Below are positions 34,098 to 42,760 of a stretch of DNA of 64,000 nucleotides, in pieces. Under the pieces are notes generated by a model. It did not search any database. It was not told the origin of the DNA and was given only the letters and a program-made list of their open reading frames with translations. This stretch comes from Paractinoplanes toevensis (GTDB lineage: Bacteria > Actinomycetota > Actinomycetes > Mycobacteriales > Micromonosporaceae), in contig NZ_BOQN01000071.1 in NCBI RefSeq assembly GCF_018332695.1, positions 19,117 to 83,116 on the forward strand, read 5' to 3'. Numbering within the stretch: the stretch's first letter is position 1; each line of letters begins with the position of its first letter. A program made the translations under genes and the position numbers.

Positions 34098-34988
34098 TCA
34101 GCCGAAGAACTCCTGGATCTGGGCGAGAGTCAGGTAGCCCTGCGGTTCCAGCTCGGCCGGCATCGCGGCCAGCGGCTTGGTGGTGACCGGCACCTCGGGC
34201 ACGTCGGCCGGCAGGGTCGGCACGGGCGGGGTGGGCGGGAGACCGGGCAGAGACATCGCCTGCCGGATCACCTCGAACATGGACCGCACCTCGGCGACCG
34301 CCCGGGCGGAGAGGTCGGCGCCGCCGCCGGGCGACGCGCAGGTGAAGTTGGCCCGCAGCCGGTCGGAGCAGCGGCGGATGTCGGCGCTGGGCCGCAGGTG
34401 GTCGAGCTTGCCCTCGGCGACGATGCCCAGTTCGCAGGCGGTCAGCCCGGACTGCCGCCACCAGGAGCGCCAGGCCGGGTCGGCGTCCAGGGTGAGCGCC
34501 ACGTGCCGCAGCGCGATCATGTAGTCCTGCGGGGCGTGGCGCTCGACGGTGGTGGTGCCCATGTGCGGGTGCAGCCACGAGGCGCCCCAGGCCGCGACGT
34601 TGGAGCCAGTGCGGACGCTGACCGCGGTCTGGTGCTTCCAGTCGGCCCGGGTGGACGTGCGGTAGGCGCGTTCGGCGACCGGGAGCAGTTGGGCGCCGGG
34701 GGAGCGGGTGTAGGAGGCGAGCACCCCCGGGGCACCGAGAACCCTCCGGTAGGCCCGCTTCCCGGCGGCGACGGCCGCGCAGCGTACGCCCAGGAACGAC
34801 GCGCCGGAGGTCGCCACCGCGCGATAGTGCGCGGGGGTGTCCAGCGCGTGCAGCGCGCGGGCCAGGTGGTCGGCGAAGTCCCGGATGTCTGCGGCGCCGT
34901 GGTCGGAGAGCTCGTCGGCCAGGCGTTCGAGGTTGGCCGGGTCGGGGCCGGTCCGGTCGACCAGTTCCCAGAAGGTCTGCTCGTCCAT
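34098..34988 (-). CDS. DUF4240-domain protein
   Basis: A 296-aa soluble protein. The N-terminus (MDEQTFWELVDRTG and LADELSDHGAADIRDFADHL) matches the DUF4240 pattern. The central part has ANFTCASPGG, and a Pro-rich linker (LPPTPPVPTLPADVPEVP) leads to a short C-terminal LTLAQIQEFF helix. Function is unknown; the domain is common in actinomycetes and sometimes occurs near polymorphic toxin loci. Confidence 0.75.
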   Translation of the reverse strand: MDEQTFWELVDRTGPDPANLERLADELSDHGAADIRDFADHLARALHALDTPAHYRAVATSGASFLGVRCAAVAAGKRAYRRVLGAPGVLASYTRSPGAQLLPVAERAYRTSTRADWKHQTAVSVRTGSNVAAWGASWLHPHMGTTTVERHAPQDYMIALRHVALTLDADPAWRSWWRQSGLTACELGIVAEGKLDHLRPSADIRRCSDRLRANFTCASPGGGADLSARAVAEVRSMFEVIRQAMSLPGLPPTPPVPTLPADVPEVPVTTKPLAAMPAELEPQGYLTLAQIQEFFG

Positions 34989-35120
34989 GACGGCATGCTG
35001 TCACCCGGGGCACGCTCCGCTAGTCAGGACAATTCGGCACGTCTGGGCGACTACCGGAGAGTAACGAGCCCTTGGTCACCTCGTCGGTGGGCTTTCATAA
35101 GTGCGTGATATAAAAATTGG
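34989..35120. promoter_or_regulatory. Divergent promoter gap with a leaderless-type -10 for marR
   Basis: A 132-bp gap between the DUF4240 gene and the MarR gene. TATAAA at 35109-35114 lies exactly six bases before the GTG at 35121, so transcription should begin at or next to the start codon. No ribosome site precedes the GTG, consistent with a leaderless message. A -35 element is not clear. Confidence 0.55.
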
Positions 35121-35579
35121 GTGCGGGATACAGACATCGTTTCGGACGAAGACCTGGCCATCGCCGGCGGTTTCGAGCGCTTCTACGAGGTGCTTCGCCG
35201 GCTGACGCCGCGTTCCGAGCTGAGCCTGACCGCCGCCTCGACCCTGCGCCGCCTCGAGCGGTCGGGCCCGCACCGGCTCTGCGAGCTGCACGCGCCCGAA
35301 GGGGTGAGCCAGCCCGCGATGACGCAGCTGATCACCCGGCTAGAGAAGGAAGGGCTGGCGAAGCGCGGCAGCGACCCGGACGACGGCCGGGCCGTGATCG
35401 TCACCATCACCGACGCCGGCCGGGCCGCGGTGGCGCGCCGCCGGGACGGTCGCACCCGGGCGCTGTCCGCCCTGCTGGAGCAGCTCCCGGCCGCCGATCA
35501 CGCGGCCATCGTCGCGGTGCTGCCGGCGCTGGAGCGGCTCGGCGACCTGATGGCCGAGCAGCCTCCCTCGGAAAAGTGA
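35121..35579 (+). CDS. MarR-family regulator
   Basis: A 152-aa winged-helix protein (LSLTAASTLRRLERSG, SQPAMTQLITRLEKEGL recognition region, wing DPDDGRAVIVTITDAG). It starts at a GTG six bases after a TATAAA element. It is followed 13 bases later by a DHA2 drug exporter, which it most likely controls, probably as a repressor relieved by the drug. Confidence 0.93.
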   Translation: MRDTDIVSDEDLAIAGGFERFYEVLRRLTPRSELSLTAASTLRRLERSGPHRLCELHAPEGVSQPAMTQLITRLEKEGLAKRGSDPDDGRAVIVTITDAGRAAVARRRDGRTRALSALLEQLPAADHAAIVAVLPALERLGDLMAEQPPSEK

Positions 35580-35592
35580 AAGGGGTACTCGA

Positions 35593-37356
35593 TTGATCAC
35601 GGTCGACCACCCTCGGTACAAGTGGGTCGCGCTGTCGAACACCACGCTCGGCAACCTGCTCGCCACGATCAACTCGTCGATCGTCCTGATCTCGCTTCCG
35701 GCGATCTTCAAGGGCATCCACGTCGACCCGCTCGACGCCGGCAACGTCAGCTATCTGCTCTGGATGCTGATGGGCTACATGCTGGTCACCGCGGTGCTGG
35801 TGGTGACGCTGGGCCGGCTCGGCGACATGTACGGCCGGGTCAAGATCTACAACGCCGGCTTCGCGATCTTCACGATCACCAGCATCATCCTGTCGCTCGA
35901 CCCGTTCGACGGCGGTGGCGGCGCGCTCTGGCTGATCGGCTGGCGGGTGCTGCAGGCGGTCGGCGGCGCGATGCTGATGGCCAACTCGGCCGCGATCATC
36001 ACCGACGCGTTCTCGGCCGAGCAGCGCGGCATGGCGCTCGGCGTCAACATCGTCTCGGCCCTGGCCGGCTCGTTCATCGGCCTGGTGCTCGGTGGCGTGC
36101 TCGCCGAGTGGGACTGGCGCTCGATCTTCTGGGTCAACATCCCGCTGGGCGTGCTCGGCACCGTCTGGGCGTACCGGTCGCTGCACGACACCGGCGTCCG
36201 CCGGCCCGCGAAAATCGACTGGTGGGGCAACGCGACCTTCGCGGTCGGCCTCACGGCCGTGCTGGCCGCCATCACGTACGGGATCCAGCCGTACGGCGGC
36301 CACACCATGGGCTGGTCGAATCCGTGGGTGCTGACCGGCCTGATCGGTGGCGCGCTCGTGCTGGTCGCGTTCGGCGTCATCGAGACCCGGGTGGCCGAGC
36401 CGATGTTCCCGCTCGGCCTGTTCAAGAACATCGGCTTCACCAGCGGTAACGCAGCGAACCTGCTGGCCAGCATCGCCCGCGGTGGCCTCCAGTTCATGCT
36501 GATCATCTGGTTGCAGGGCATCTGGCTGCCGCTGCACGGGTACGACTACGAGTCCACCCCGCTGTGGGCCGGCATCTATCTGGTCCCGATGACGATCGGC
36601 TTCCTGGCGGCCGGCCCGCTCGCCGGTTACCTCTCCGACAAGTTCGGGCCGCGGTTGTTCGCGTCCGGCGGCCTGCTGGTGATGGCCGTGTCCTTCGTCG
36701 GACTGCTGTTGCTGCCGGGCGACTTCAACTACGCGGTCTTCGCGACCCTGATCTTCATCAACGGCCTGGGCGGTGGCCTGTTCGCGGCGCCGAACACGTC
36801 GCTGATCATGTCGAGCGTGCCGGCCAACATGCGCGGTGCCGCCTCCGGCATGCGGGCCACCTTCCAGAACGCCGGTCAGGTGCTCTCCATCGGCGTCTTC
36901 TTCTCGCTGATGGTGGCCGGCCTGGCCGACTCGCTGCCGGGCACCCTCAGCACCGGCCTGACCTCGCAGGGCGTGCCGGTCGACACGGCCAACACGATCG
37001 CCCAGCTGCCGCCGGTGGGCACGCTGTTCGCGGCGTTCCTCGGCTTCAACCCGATCGGCGAGCTGCTCGGCCCGGCCGTGCTGGGCGCGCTGCCGGCCGC
37101 CAACGCGGCCAACCTGACCGGCCTGCAGTTCTTCCCGCGGCTGATCGCCGAACCGTTCCACGACGGCCTGGTGATCGTCTTCTGGATGGCGATCGCGATG
37201 GCCGTGGCCGGTGCGCTGCTCTCCCTGCTGCGTAGCCGGAAGGTGGCGCCCGCGGCGGAGTTCGTCGCGCACGAGGCCGAGGTCAAGGCCGAGCTGTCCG
37301 ACGCGCAGCCACTGAGTCCGGCGACCGGCGTTTCGGAGCCGTTGGACCGGGCATAG
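35593..37356 (+). CDS. MFS drug exporter, DHA2 (14-helix) family
   Basis: A 587-aa transporter with about fourteen hydrophobic segments. Diagnostic parts are LGRLGDMYGRVKIYN (motif A) and WRVLQAVGGAMLMANSAAIIT (motif C-like), VNIPLGVLGTVWAYR, and an antiporter-type block near residue 420. It should expel toxic compounds in exchange for protons. The start is TTG at 35593, with AGGGG seven bases before it; no ATG occurs before the first helix. Co-transcribed with the marR gene. Confidence 0.93.
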   Translation: MITVDHPRYKWVALSNTTLGNLLATINSSIVLISLPAIFKGIHVDPLDAGNVSYLLWMLMGYMLVTAVLVVTLGRLGDMYGRVKIYNAGFAIFTITSIILSLDPFDGGGGALWLIGWRVLQAVGGAMLMANSAAIITDAFSAEQRGMALGVNIVSALAGSFIGLVLGGVLAEWDWRSIFWVNIPLGVLGTVWAYRSLHDTGVRRPAKIDWWGNATFAVGLTAVLAAITYGIQPYGGHTMGWSNPWVLTGLIGGALVLVAFGVIETRVAEPMFPLGLFKNIGFTSGNAANLLASIARGGLQFMLIIWLQGIWLPLHGYDYESTPLWAGIYLVPMTIGFLAAGPLAGYLSDKFGPRLFASGGLLVMAVSFVGLLLLPGDFNYAVFATLIFINGLGGGLFAAPNTSLIMSSVPANMRGAASGMRATFQNAGQVLSIGVFFSLMVAGLADSLPGTLSTGLTSQGVPVDTANTIAQLPPVGTLFAAFLGFNPIGELLGPAVLGALPAANAANLTGLQFFPRLIAEPFHDGLVIVFWMAIAMAVAGALLSLLRSRKVAPAAEFVAHEAEVKAELSDAQPLSPATGVSEPLDRA

Positions 37357-37374
37357 CAATGGGCAAGCACGTAG

Positions 37375-37401
37375 CGAGGCCCGGCGGTTCGCCGGGCCTC
37401 G
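37375..37401. terminator. Hairpin terminator between exporter and tetR
   Basis: CGAGGCCCGGCG (37375-37386) pairs perfectly with CGCCGGGCCTCG (37390-37401) across GTT, followed by TTCT. It lies between two convergent genes and serves both directions. Confidence 0.85.
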
Positions 37402-37403
37402 TT

Positions 37404-38000
37404 CTATGCGGCGGCAGTGATGGCGGCGTCGAGCAGGCGCTCGGCGATCGAGCGGGCCAGCACGGCGGCGCCGGCCTGCTTGTCCATCCGCCCGCCGACC
37501 GAGGCGCCGTCGTAGAGGATCACCAGCTGGGCGGCGAGGGCCGGTGCGTCCGCGACGCCGGCATCCCGGGCCAGCTCGGTGAACAGGCCCCTGGTCCAGG
37601 CTCGGTTGGCGCTGGTGACCTGCTCGACCGCGCCGCCCTCGTCGACCGACTCGGCGCTGGCGTTGTAGAAGGCGCAGCCCCGGAACCCGGGCGTGGCGGC
37701 CACCTCAGCGAGCACTTCGAAGACACCGAGGAGCCGGTCGCGGGGGTTGTCGAACCGCTCGAGCCCGGCCAGCAGCCGGGTGCGGCGCAGCTGGTGCCGG
37801 TTTTCCAGATAGGCCCGGACCAGCTCCTCCTTGCTGCCGAAGGAGCTGTAGAGGGACGCCTTGGCGACCCCGGCGCGCTCGATGACGCGGTCGATGCCGA
37901 CGGTGTGCACGCCCTCGGCGTAGAAGAGCTCGTCCGCGGCGGCCAGCAGGCGCTCACGCGCTGATGGTTTGCGCTCCGCGGTAGGTGATGCGGGTGACAT
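37404..38000 (-). CDS. TetR-family repressor of the adjacent exporter
   Basis: A 198-aa regulator: HTH at residues 15-60 (IDRVIERAGVAKASLYSSFGSKEEL shown only as GVAKASLYSSFGSK) and a TetR_C-type ligand domain with FRGCAFYNASAE. The divergent MFS gene starts 78 bases away across two near-identical palindromes, so this protein very likely represses both genes through them. Confidence 0.94.
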   Translation of the reverse strand: MSPASPTAERKPSARERLLAAADELFYAEGVHTVGIDRVIERAGVAKASLYSSFGSKEELVRAYLENRHQLRRTRLLAGLERFDNPRDRLLGVFEVLAEVAATPGFRGCAFYNASAESVDEGGAVEQVTSANRAWTRGLFTELARDAGVADAPALAAQLVILYDGASVGGRMDKQAGAAVLARSIAERLLDAAITAAA

Positions 38001-38015
38001 GCGTTTGACGATACC

Positions 38016-38055
38016 AGACAGGTCTGTCTAGTCTCTGGTGCAGACAGACCTGTCT
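38016..38055. promoter_or_regulatory. Twin TetR operators
   Basis: AGACAGGTCTGTCT (38016-38029) and AGACAGACCTGTCT (38042-38055) are the same palindrome (AGACAG-N2-CTGTCT) in opposite orientation, 26 bp apart centre to centre. They fill most of the gap between the divergent tetR and MFS starts and therefore should overlap both promoters. Confidence 0.85.
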
Positions 38056-38078
38056 GTTCACGATGCGAAAGGCTCGAC

Positions 38079-39296
38079 ATGACCACCGTTGCCGAAGCGC
38101 CACCGGACGTCCGCAACCGGCGGCTGTCTCGCCCGGTCGCGTTCGCGGCCATCGCCGCGATCTTCGTGACCTTCGCCGCCGCGTCCGCCGCGCCCTCCCC
38201 GCTGTACGTCGTCTACCAGCACCTGTGGGGCTTCTCGGCGACCACGCTCACGGTGGTCTTCGCGGTCTACGTGGTCGGCTTGATCGGCTCGCTGCTGATG
38301 CTCGGCGCGCTCTCCGACCACGTCGGCCGCCGCCCGGTGCTGGCCGCCGCGATCGCACTCGAGGCCGCCTCGCTCATCCTCTTCCTGGCCGCCGGTGACG
38401 TGACCGTCCTGCTGGTGGCCCGGCTGCTGCAGGGCATCGCCACCGGCGCCGCGCTCACCACGCTCGGTGCGGCCCTGGTCGACCTCAACCCGCCGCACGC
38501 GCCCGGGCGGGCCGGCCTGATCAACGGCATCGCGCCCACCGCCGGGCTGGCCGTCGGTGCTCTGGGCTGCGGTGCTCTCGTGCAGTTCGCGCCAGAGCCC
38601 ACCCACCTGGTCTGGGCGCTGCTGCTCGCCGCCATGCTGCTGTCGGGCGTCGTCGTGGCCCGCCTCCCGGAGACCTCGGCCCGCCGCCCCGGCGCGGTCG
38701 CCTCCCTCTCGCCCCGGCTCGGGGTGCCGGCCCGGCTGCGCGGCGACGTGCTGGCCCTGGTGCCGGTGATCGTGGCCAGCTGGGCGATCGGCGGGCTCTA
38801 CCTGTCGCTCGGCCCGTCGGTCGCGGCCGCCGAACTCGGGCTCACCAACCACCTGGTCGGCGGGTTCGTGGTGACGCTGCTCTGCGGCACCGGCGCCATC
38901 ACCTCGTACGCCATGCGCAACCTGCCCACCCCGCGCGTGCTCACCCTGGCCGCCGCCCTGCTCACGGTGGGTTCGGTGATCAGCGTGGCCGGGGTCGAGT
39001 GGTCGAACATCGCGGTCGCCGCGGCCGGCACGGTGATCTCCGGCGTCGGCTTCGGCGCCTCGGCGCTGGCCTCGTTCGGCACCCTTGCGGTGCTGGCCGC
39101 GCCGCACGAGCGGGGCGAGCTGTTCGCAGTCGCGCTGACCATCGCGTACACCGCGTTCAGCGTGCCCGCCGTGATCGCCGGATTCGCCGCGACCTCGGAG
39201 GGGCTGCACCGCACCACGCTGGTGTACGGCCTGGTCGTGGCGGTGCTGGCGGCGGTCGCCCTGACGGCGCAACGGCTGAGGTCACGAATCAGCTAA
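38079..39296 (+). CDS. MFS transporter (DHA1-like)
   Basis: A 405-aa, twelve-helix transporter. Motif A reads LMLGALSDHVGRRPVLAAAI, and LLQGIATGAALTTLGAAL follows. A GAAAGG ribosome site precedes the ATG. Controlled with the divergent tetR through twin operators, it is probably a drug or metabolite exporter. Confidence 0.92.
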   Translation: MTTVAEAPPDVRNRRLSRPVAFAAIAAIFVTFAAASAAPSPLYVVYQHLWGFSATTLTVVFAVYVVGLIGSLLMLGALSDHVGRRPVLAAAIALEAASLILFLAAGDVTVLLVARLLQGIATGAALTTLGAALVDLNPPHAPGRAGLINGIAPTAGLAVGALGCGALVQFAPEPTHLVWALLLAAMLLSGVVVARLPETSARRPGAVASLSPRLGVPARLRGDVLALVPVIVASWAIGGLYLSLGPSVAAAELGLTNHLVGGFVVTLLCGTGAITSYAMRNLPTPRVLTLAAALLTVGSVISVAGVEWSNIAVAAAGTVISGVGFGASALASFGTLAVLAAPHERGELFAVALTIAYTAFSVPAVIAGFAATSEGLHRTTLVYGLVVAVLAAVALTAQRLRSRIS

Positions 39297-39320
39297 AAGG
39301 CCCATCTTTCGTGCTCCTCC

Positions 39321-39353
39321 GGCGTGGACGGTCTCTCTTAGGCCGTCCACGCC
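39321..39353. terminator. Hairpin terminator after the MFS gene
   Basis: GGCGTGGACGG (39321-39331) and CCGTCCACGCC (39343-39353) form a perfect 11-bp stem with an 11-base loop, starting 24 bases after the MFS stop. There is no T-tract. Confidence 0.8.
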
Positions 39354-39392
39354 TCAGCATATGGGGCGAAACGGACACGAGAGGGCTTGAGG

Positions 39393-40976
39393 ATGCGAAG
39401 AAGACTTCTGGCTGCGGCCATCACGATCGCCGTGGCGGCGGCCGGCGCCACGGCGACCGGGGCGCGCGCAGAACCGCGGCTCAAGCCCGGTTACCCCAAG
39501 CTCACCTGGGGCACCTGCACCGACCCGTCGCTGGTGAGCCGCAAGGCCGAGTGCGGCTTCGTCACGGTGCCGCTGGACTACAAGGACCCGGACGGCGAGA
39601 CGATCGAGCTGGCCATCTCGCGGATCAAGCACACCGTCCCGCAGAACCGGTACCAGGGCATCATGCTGGTCAACCCGGGCGGCCCGGGCGGGAAGGGCCA
39701 GTCCCTCGGGGTGATCGGGTCGCTGGTGCCGAAGAAGGCCGGCGACGCGTACGACTGGATCGGCTTCGACCCACGCGGGGTGGGCGCCAGCAAGCCGTCG
39801 CTGAGCTGTGACAGCGACTACGCCGGCTACAACCGGCCGGAGTACGTGCCGACCACCACCGAGATCGAGAAGACCTGGCTGGAGCGGGCCGAGAAGTACG
39901 CGGCGGACTGCGCCAAGGCCGGCGGCAAGCTGCTCGACCACCTCAAGACCCAGGACACCGTCCGGGACATGGAGAGCATCCGCCTCGTCCTCGGCGCCAC
40001 CCAGATCAACTTCTACGGCTTCTCGTACGGCACCTACCTGGGCCAGGTCTACGCCACCATGTTCCCGTCCCGGGTGCGCCGGATGGTGCTCGACGGCAAC
40101 GTCAACCCGGCCCGGGTCTGGTACGACTCGAACCTCGACCAGGACCTCGCGTTCGACAAGAACATGAAGGTCTATTTCGGGTGGCTCGCGAAGTACGACC
40201 GGGTCTACCACCTCGGCCGCACCGCGAAGGCCGTCGAGAAGCTCTACTACGCCGAGCGGGCCAAGCTCGCCGCCAAGCCGGCCGGCGGGGTGATCGGCCC
40301 GTCCGAGTTCACCGACGTCTTCCTGCAGGCCGGGTACTACATCTTCGGCTGGGAGGACATCGCGCAGGCGTTCGCGGCCTGGGTGCGTAAGAAGGACGCG
40401 GCACCGCTGAAGAAGCTCTACGACAAGAACAACGACCAGAAGGACGGCGGCGACAACGGGTACGCCATCTACCTGGGCGTGCAGTGCACCGACGTGCAGT
40501 GGCCGCTGAGCTGGACCAAGTGGACCGCGGACAACTGGGAGGTGCACCGCAAGGCGCCGTTCGAGACCTGGGCCAACGCCTGGTACAACGCGCCCTGCCG
40601 CACCTGGGCCGGCAAGCCGGGCATCCCGACCACCGTCTCCGGCGAGGCCGTGCCGCCGATCCTGCTGATCAGCGAGACCCGGGACGCGGCCACCCCGTTC
40701 AGCGGCAGCCTCGAGGTGCGCAAGCGGTTCCCCCGTTCGGTCCTGGTCGAGGGCGTCGGCGGGACCACCCACGCGGGCTCGCTGTTCGGCGACGAGTGCA
40801 TCGACAACACGATCGCCGATTACCTGGCCACCGGCGCACTCCCCAAGCGCAAGCCGGGTGAGCGGTCCGACAAGCGTTGTCCCCCGATTCCGCAGCCCGA
40901 TCCCGCCAGCGGTGCGGGCGACGTCAAGGGCAAGCGGCCTGCCGAGGCCGTGCTGCGGCGGGCGCTCATGAAATAA
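39393..40976 (+). CDS. Secreted TAP-like alpha/beta hydrolase (tripeptidyl aminopeptidase family)
   Basis: A protein of about 527 aa with a signal peptide (RRRLLAAAITIAVAAAGATA, cleavage probably after GARA). The alpha/beta-hydrolase_1 core carries LVNPGGPGGKG and the nucleophile in YGFSYGTYLG; DPRGVGASKP and DGNVNP are typical of the Tap/SlpD/SlpE group, and a TAP C-terminal domain (LISETRDAATPFSGS with a His near GTTHAG) follows. It trims tripeptides from secreted protein substrates. ATG 39393 has AGAGGG seven bases before it; TTG at 39387 is an alternative. Confidence 0.92.
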   Translation: MRRRLLAAAITIAVAAAGATATGARAEPRLKPGYPKLTWGTCTDPSLVSRKAECGFVTVPLDYKDPDGETIELAISRIKHTVPQNRYQGIMLVNPGGPGGKGQSLGVIGSLVPKKAGDAYDWIGFDPRGVGASKPSLSCDSDYAGYNRPEYVPTTTEIEKTWLERAEKYAADCAKAGGKLLDHLKTQDTVRDMESIRLVLGATQINFYGFSYGTYLGQVYATMFPSRVRRMVLDGNVNPARVWYDSNLDQDLAFDKNMKVYFGWLAKYDRVYHLGRTAKAVEKLYYAERAKLAAKPAGGVIGPSEFTDVFLQAGYYIFGWEDIAQAFAAWVRKKDAAPLKKLYDKNNDQKDGGDNGYAIYLGVQCTDVQWPLSWTKWTADNWEVHRKAPFETWANAWYNAPCRTWAGKPGIPTTVSGEAVPPILLISETRDAATPFSGSLEVRKRFPRSVLVEGVGGTTHAGSLFGDECIDNTIADYLATGALPKRKPGERSDKRCPPIPQPDPASGAGDVKGKRPAEAVLRRALMK

Positions 40977-41034
40977 CGAGAGCCGCACCACCTCGGGGCC
41001 GGTCGGCACCCGGCGGCGGCTATGCTCGATCACG

Positions 41035-41126
41035 CGAAGGGGAGTAGCTCCTAACGTCGCGGTCGACATGCTGACGCCTCCGGGTGTCCGGCCGCACGGC
41101 CTCACCAGAGGCGAGCGAGACCTTCG
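41035..41126 (+). ncRNA. yybP-ykoY manganese riboswitch aptamer
   Basis: The P1 stem is CGAAGG (41035-41040) with CCTTCG (41121-41126). The L1 consensus GGGGAGTAGC occurs exactly at 41039-41048, and the second conserved loop AGCGAGACCTT is at 41114-41124. Between them lie two smaller stems including GGCCGCACGGCC. This class senses Mn2+ and controls manganese exporters and TMEM165/GDT1 proteins, which is exactly the downstream gene. Confidence 0.88.
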
Positions 41127-41179
41127 ACTTGGCTGTTGTTGACAACGGCCGGGTCGAGGTCGCCCTGAGCGCAAACTTC

Positions 41180-41207
41180 CTCCCGGTCTTGACGTACTCC
41201 CGGGAGT
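41180..41207 (+). promoter_or_regulatory. Expression platform that can hide the ribosome site
   Basis: CTCCCGG (41180-41186) can pair with CCGGGAG (41200-41206), and ACTCCCGGGAGT (41196-41207) is self-complementary. Both would bury the GGGAG ribosome site (41202-41206) that sits six bases before the ATG at 41213. Mn2+ binding to the upstream aptamer could shift the balance toward translation. The second fold is followed by TTTT, so early termination is also possible. Confidence 0.55.
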
Positions 41208-41212
41208 TTTTG

Positions 41213-41800
41213 ATGGATGGCTTTCTCGCCGCGCTGACGATCAGCTTCGCGGTCATCTTCGTGGCCGAGCTCGGCGACAAATCGCAGCTCATGGCCCTCA
41301 CCTTCGCCACCCGCTTCAAGCCGGTGCCGGTGCTGATCGGCATCACGGTGGCCACCGGCGTGGTGCACGCCGTGTCGGTCGGCATCGGTTACGGCCTCGG
41401 CGCCACCCTGCCGACCGGCTGGATCTCGCTGGTCGCGGGCATCGCGTTCCTGGCCTTCGGCGCCTGGACGCTGCGCGGCGACAAGCTCACCGACGATGAG
41501 AAGACCAAGGCCGAGCGCACCACCGGCTCGGCGATCTGGGCCGTCGGCGGCGCGTTCTTCCTGGCCGAGCTCGGTGACAAGACCATGCTGGCGACAATCA
41601 CCCTGGCCACCCAGCACGGCTGGTTCGGCACCTGGCTCGGCTCGACCGTCGGCATGGTCGCCGCCGACGCGCTGGCCATTCTGGTCGGCCGGATGCTCGG
41701 CCGCCATCTGCCGGAGAAATTCATCAAGTACGGTGCGGCCGCGCTCTTCGCTATCTTCGGCATCTGGTTGATCGTGGAAGCGATCATCGAACTGCGTTAG
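41213..41800 (+). CDS. TMEM165/GDT1-family (UPF0016) manganese transporter
   Basis: A 195-aa protein with six hydrophobic segments in two repeats, each with the family motif E-x-G-D-K/R-S/T: VAELGDKSQLMAL near residue 20 and LAELGDKTMLATI near 125. These proteins move Mn2+ (or Ca2+) out against protons. The riboswitch just upstream makes Mn2+ export the likely role. ATG at 41213 has GGGAG six bases before it. The next gene begins 9 bases after the stop, so the transcript probably continues. Confidence 0.93.
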   Translation: MDGFLAALTISFAVIFVAELGDKSQLMALTFATRFKPVPVLIGITVATGVVHAVSVGIGYGLGATLPTGWISLVAGIAFLAFGAWTLRGDKLTDDEKTKAERTTGSAIWAVGGAFFLAELGDKTMLATITLATQHGWFGTWLGSTVGMVAADALAILVGRMLGRHLPEKFIKYGAAALFAIFGIWLIVEAIIELR

Positions 41801-41809
41801 GGGTTTGCC

Positions 41810-42760
41810 GTGCTGCAGTACCGGGCGGAGCTGGATGCCGAGATCACCCTGGCCAACGGCGGCAGCGTGACCGCGCGCGCTCTGCTCGTGGAGGTGCCGC
41901 ACGCGGACGTCACGCACCCCGAGATCGCCCGGCTGGTGAGCGCCGCGCTCGGGCTGGCCGGCGCGGGCGTCGAGCTCACGTCGGTCCGGGTCTTCGGCGA
42001 GGAGGTCGCCGGCGTCGGCGGCACGAGCGCACAACGGATCGAGTACGTCGAGCTCAGTCACGTCATCGAGGCGGGCATGACCACCTGCCCCGGTCTGCCC
42101 GGCCCGGTCGTCACTGCCTATCGCACCTGGGCGGAGTCGCGGTCCGGCTACGCCGAGGGCACCGAGTTCAGCTTCGACCGGATCGAGATGATCGGGCAGA
42201 CCGGCACCTACCTCGACAGCCCTCGGCACCGTTACGAGGGCGGCACCGACCTGGCCGGAATCCCGCTCGGCCGGCTCGCCGACCTGCCGGCCGTCGTGGT
42301 CCGCACGGTGGACAGCAGCCGCCGCGAGGTCGACGCCGACGACCTCGAACCGTACGTGGTGGCGGGCCGCGCGGTGCTGCTGCACACCGGCGGCGACCGG
42401 CACTGGGGGACGGCCGCCTACGGCCCGGACGCGCCGTTCCTGACCGAGGCGGGCGCCCGGTTGCTGGTCGAGCGCGGCGCCGCCCTGGTCGGCATCGACT
42501 CGGCCAACATCGACGACGCCGTGCCGGGCGGGCCGCGGCCGGCACACAGCGTGCTGCTGGCGGCCGGCGTACCGATCGTCGAGCACCTCACCAACCTCGG
42601 CGAGCTACCGCCGCTGGGCGCCCGGTTCACCGCGGCTCCGCCCCGGATCGTCGGCTTCGGCACGTTCCCGGTGCGGGCGTTCGCGACGATGCCGTGGTTC
42701 GAACCGCACGATCACACCCGCTCGGCGGGCTGGCTACCGACCACGCCGCAGCAGTCATGA
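41810..42760 (+). CDS. Cyclase-family (KynB-like) protein with an extra N-terminal domain
   Basis: A 316-aa protein. Residues about 75-310 are a cyclase/kynurenine-formamidase fold: YVELSHVIEAGMTT, IGQTGTYLDSPRHRY, LTEAGARLLVERGAALVGID and EHLTNLGEL. The metal-binding His of the usual HxGTHxDxPxH is Gln in the first position and Tyr in the second, while Asp and the last His remain, so metal binding may differ. The first 75 residues are an unassigned alpha/beta domain. GTG start; probably in the same transcript as the transporter, and the TPR gene overlaps its stop. Confidence 0.78.
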   Translation: MLQYRAELDAEITLANGGSVTARALLVEVPHADVTHPEIARLVSAALGLAGAGVELTSVRVFGEEVAGVGGTSAQRIEYVELSHVIEAGMTTCPGLPGPVVTAYRTWAESRSGYAEGTEFSFDRIEMIGQTGTYLDSPRHRYEGGTDLAGIPLGRLADLPAVVVRTVDSSRREVDADDLEPYVVAGRAVLLHTGGDRHWGTAAYGPDAPFLTEAGARLLVERGAALVGIDSANIDDAVPGGPRPAHSVLLAAGVPIVEHLTNLGELPPLGARFTAAPPRIVGFGTFPVRAFATMPWFEPHDHTRSAGWLPTTPQQS

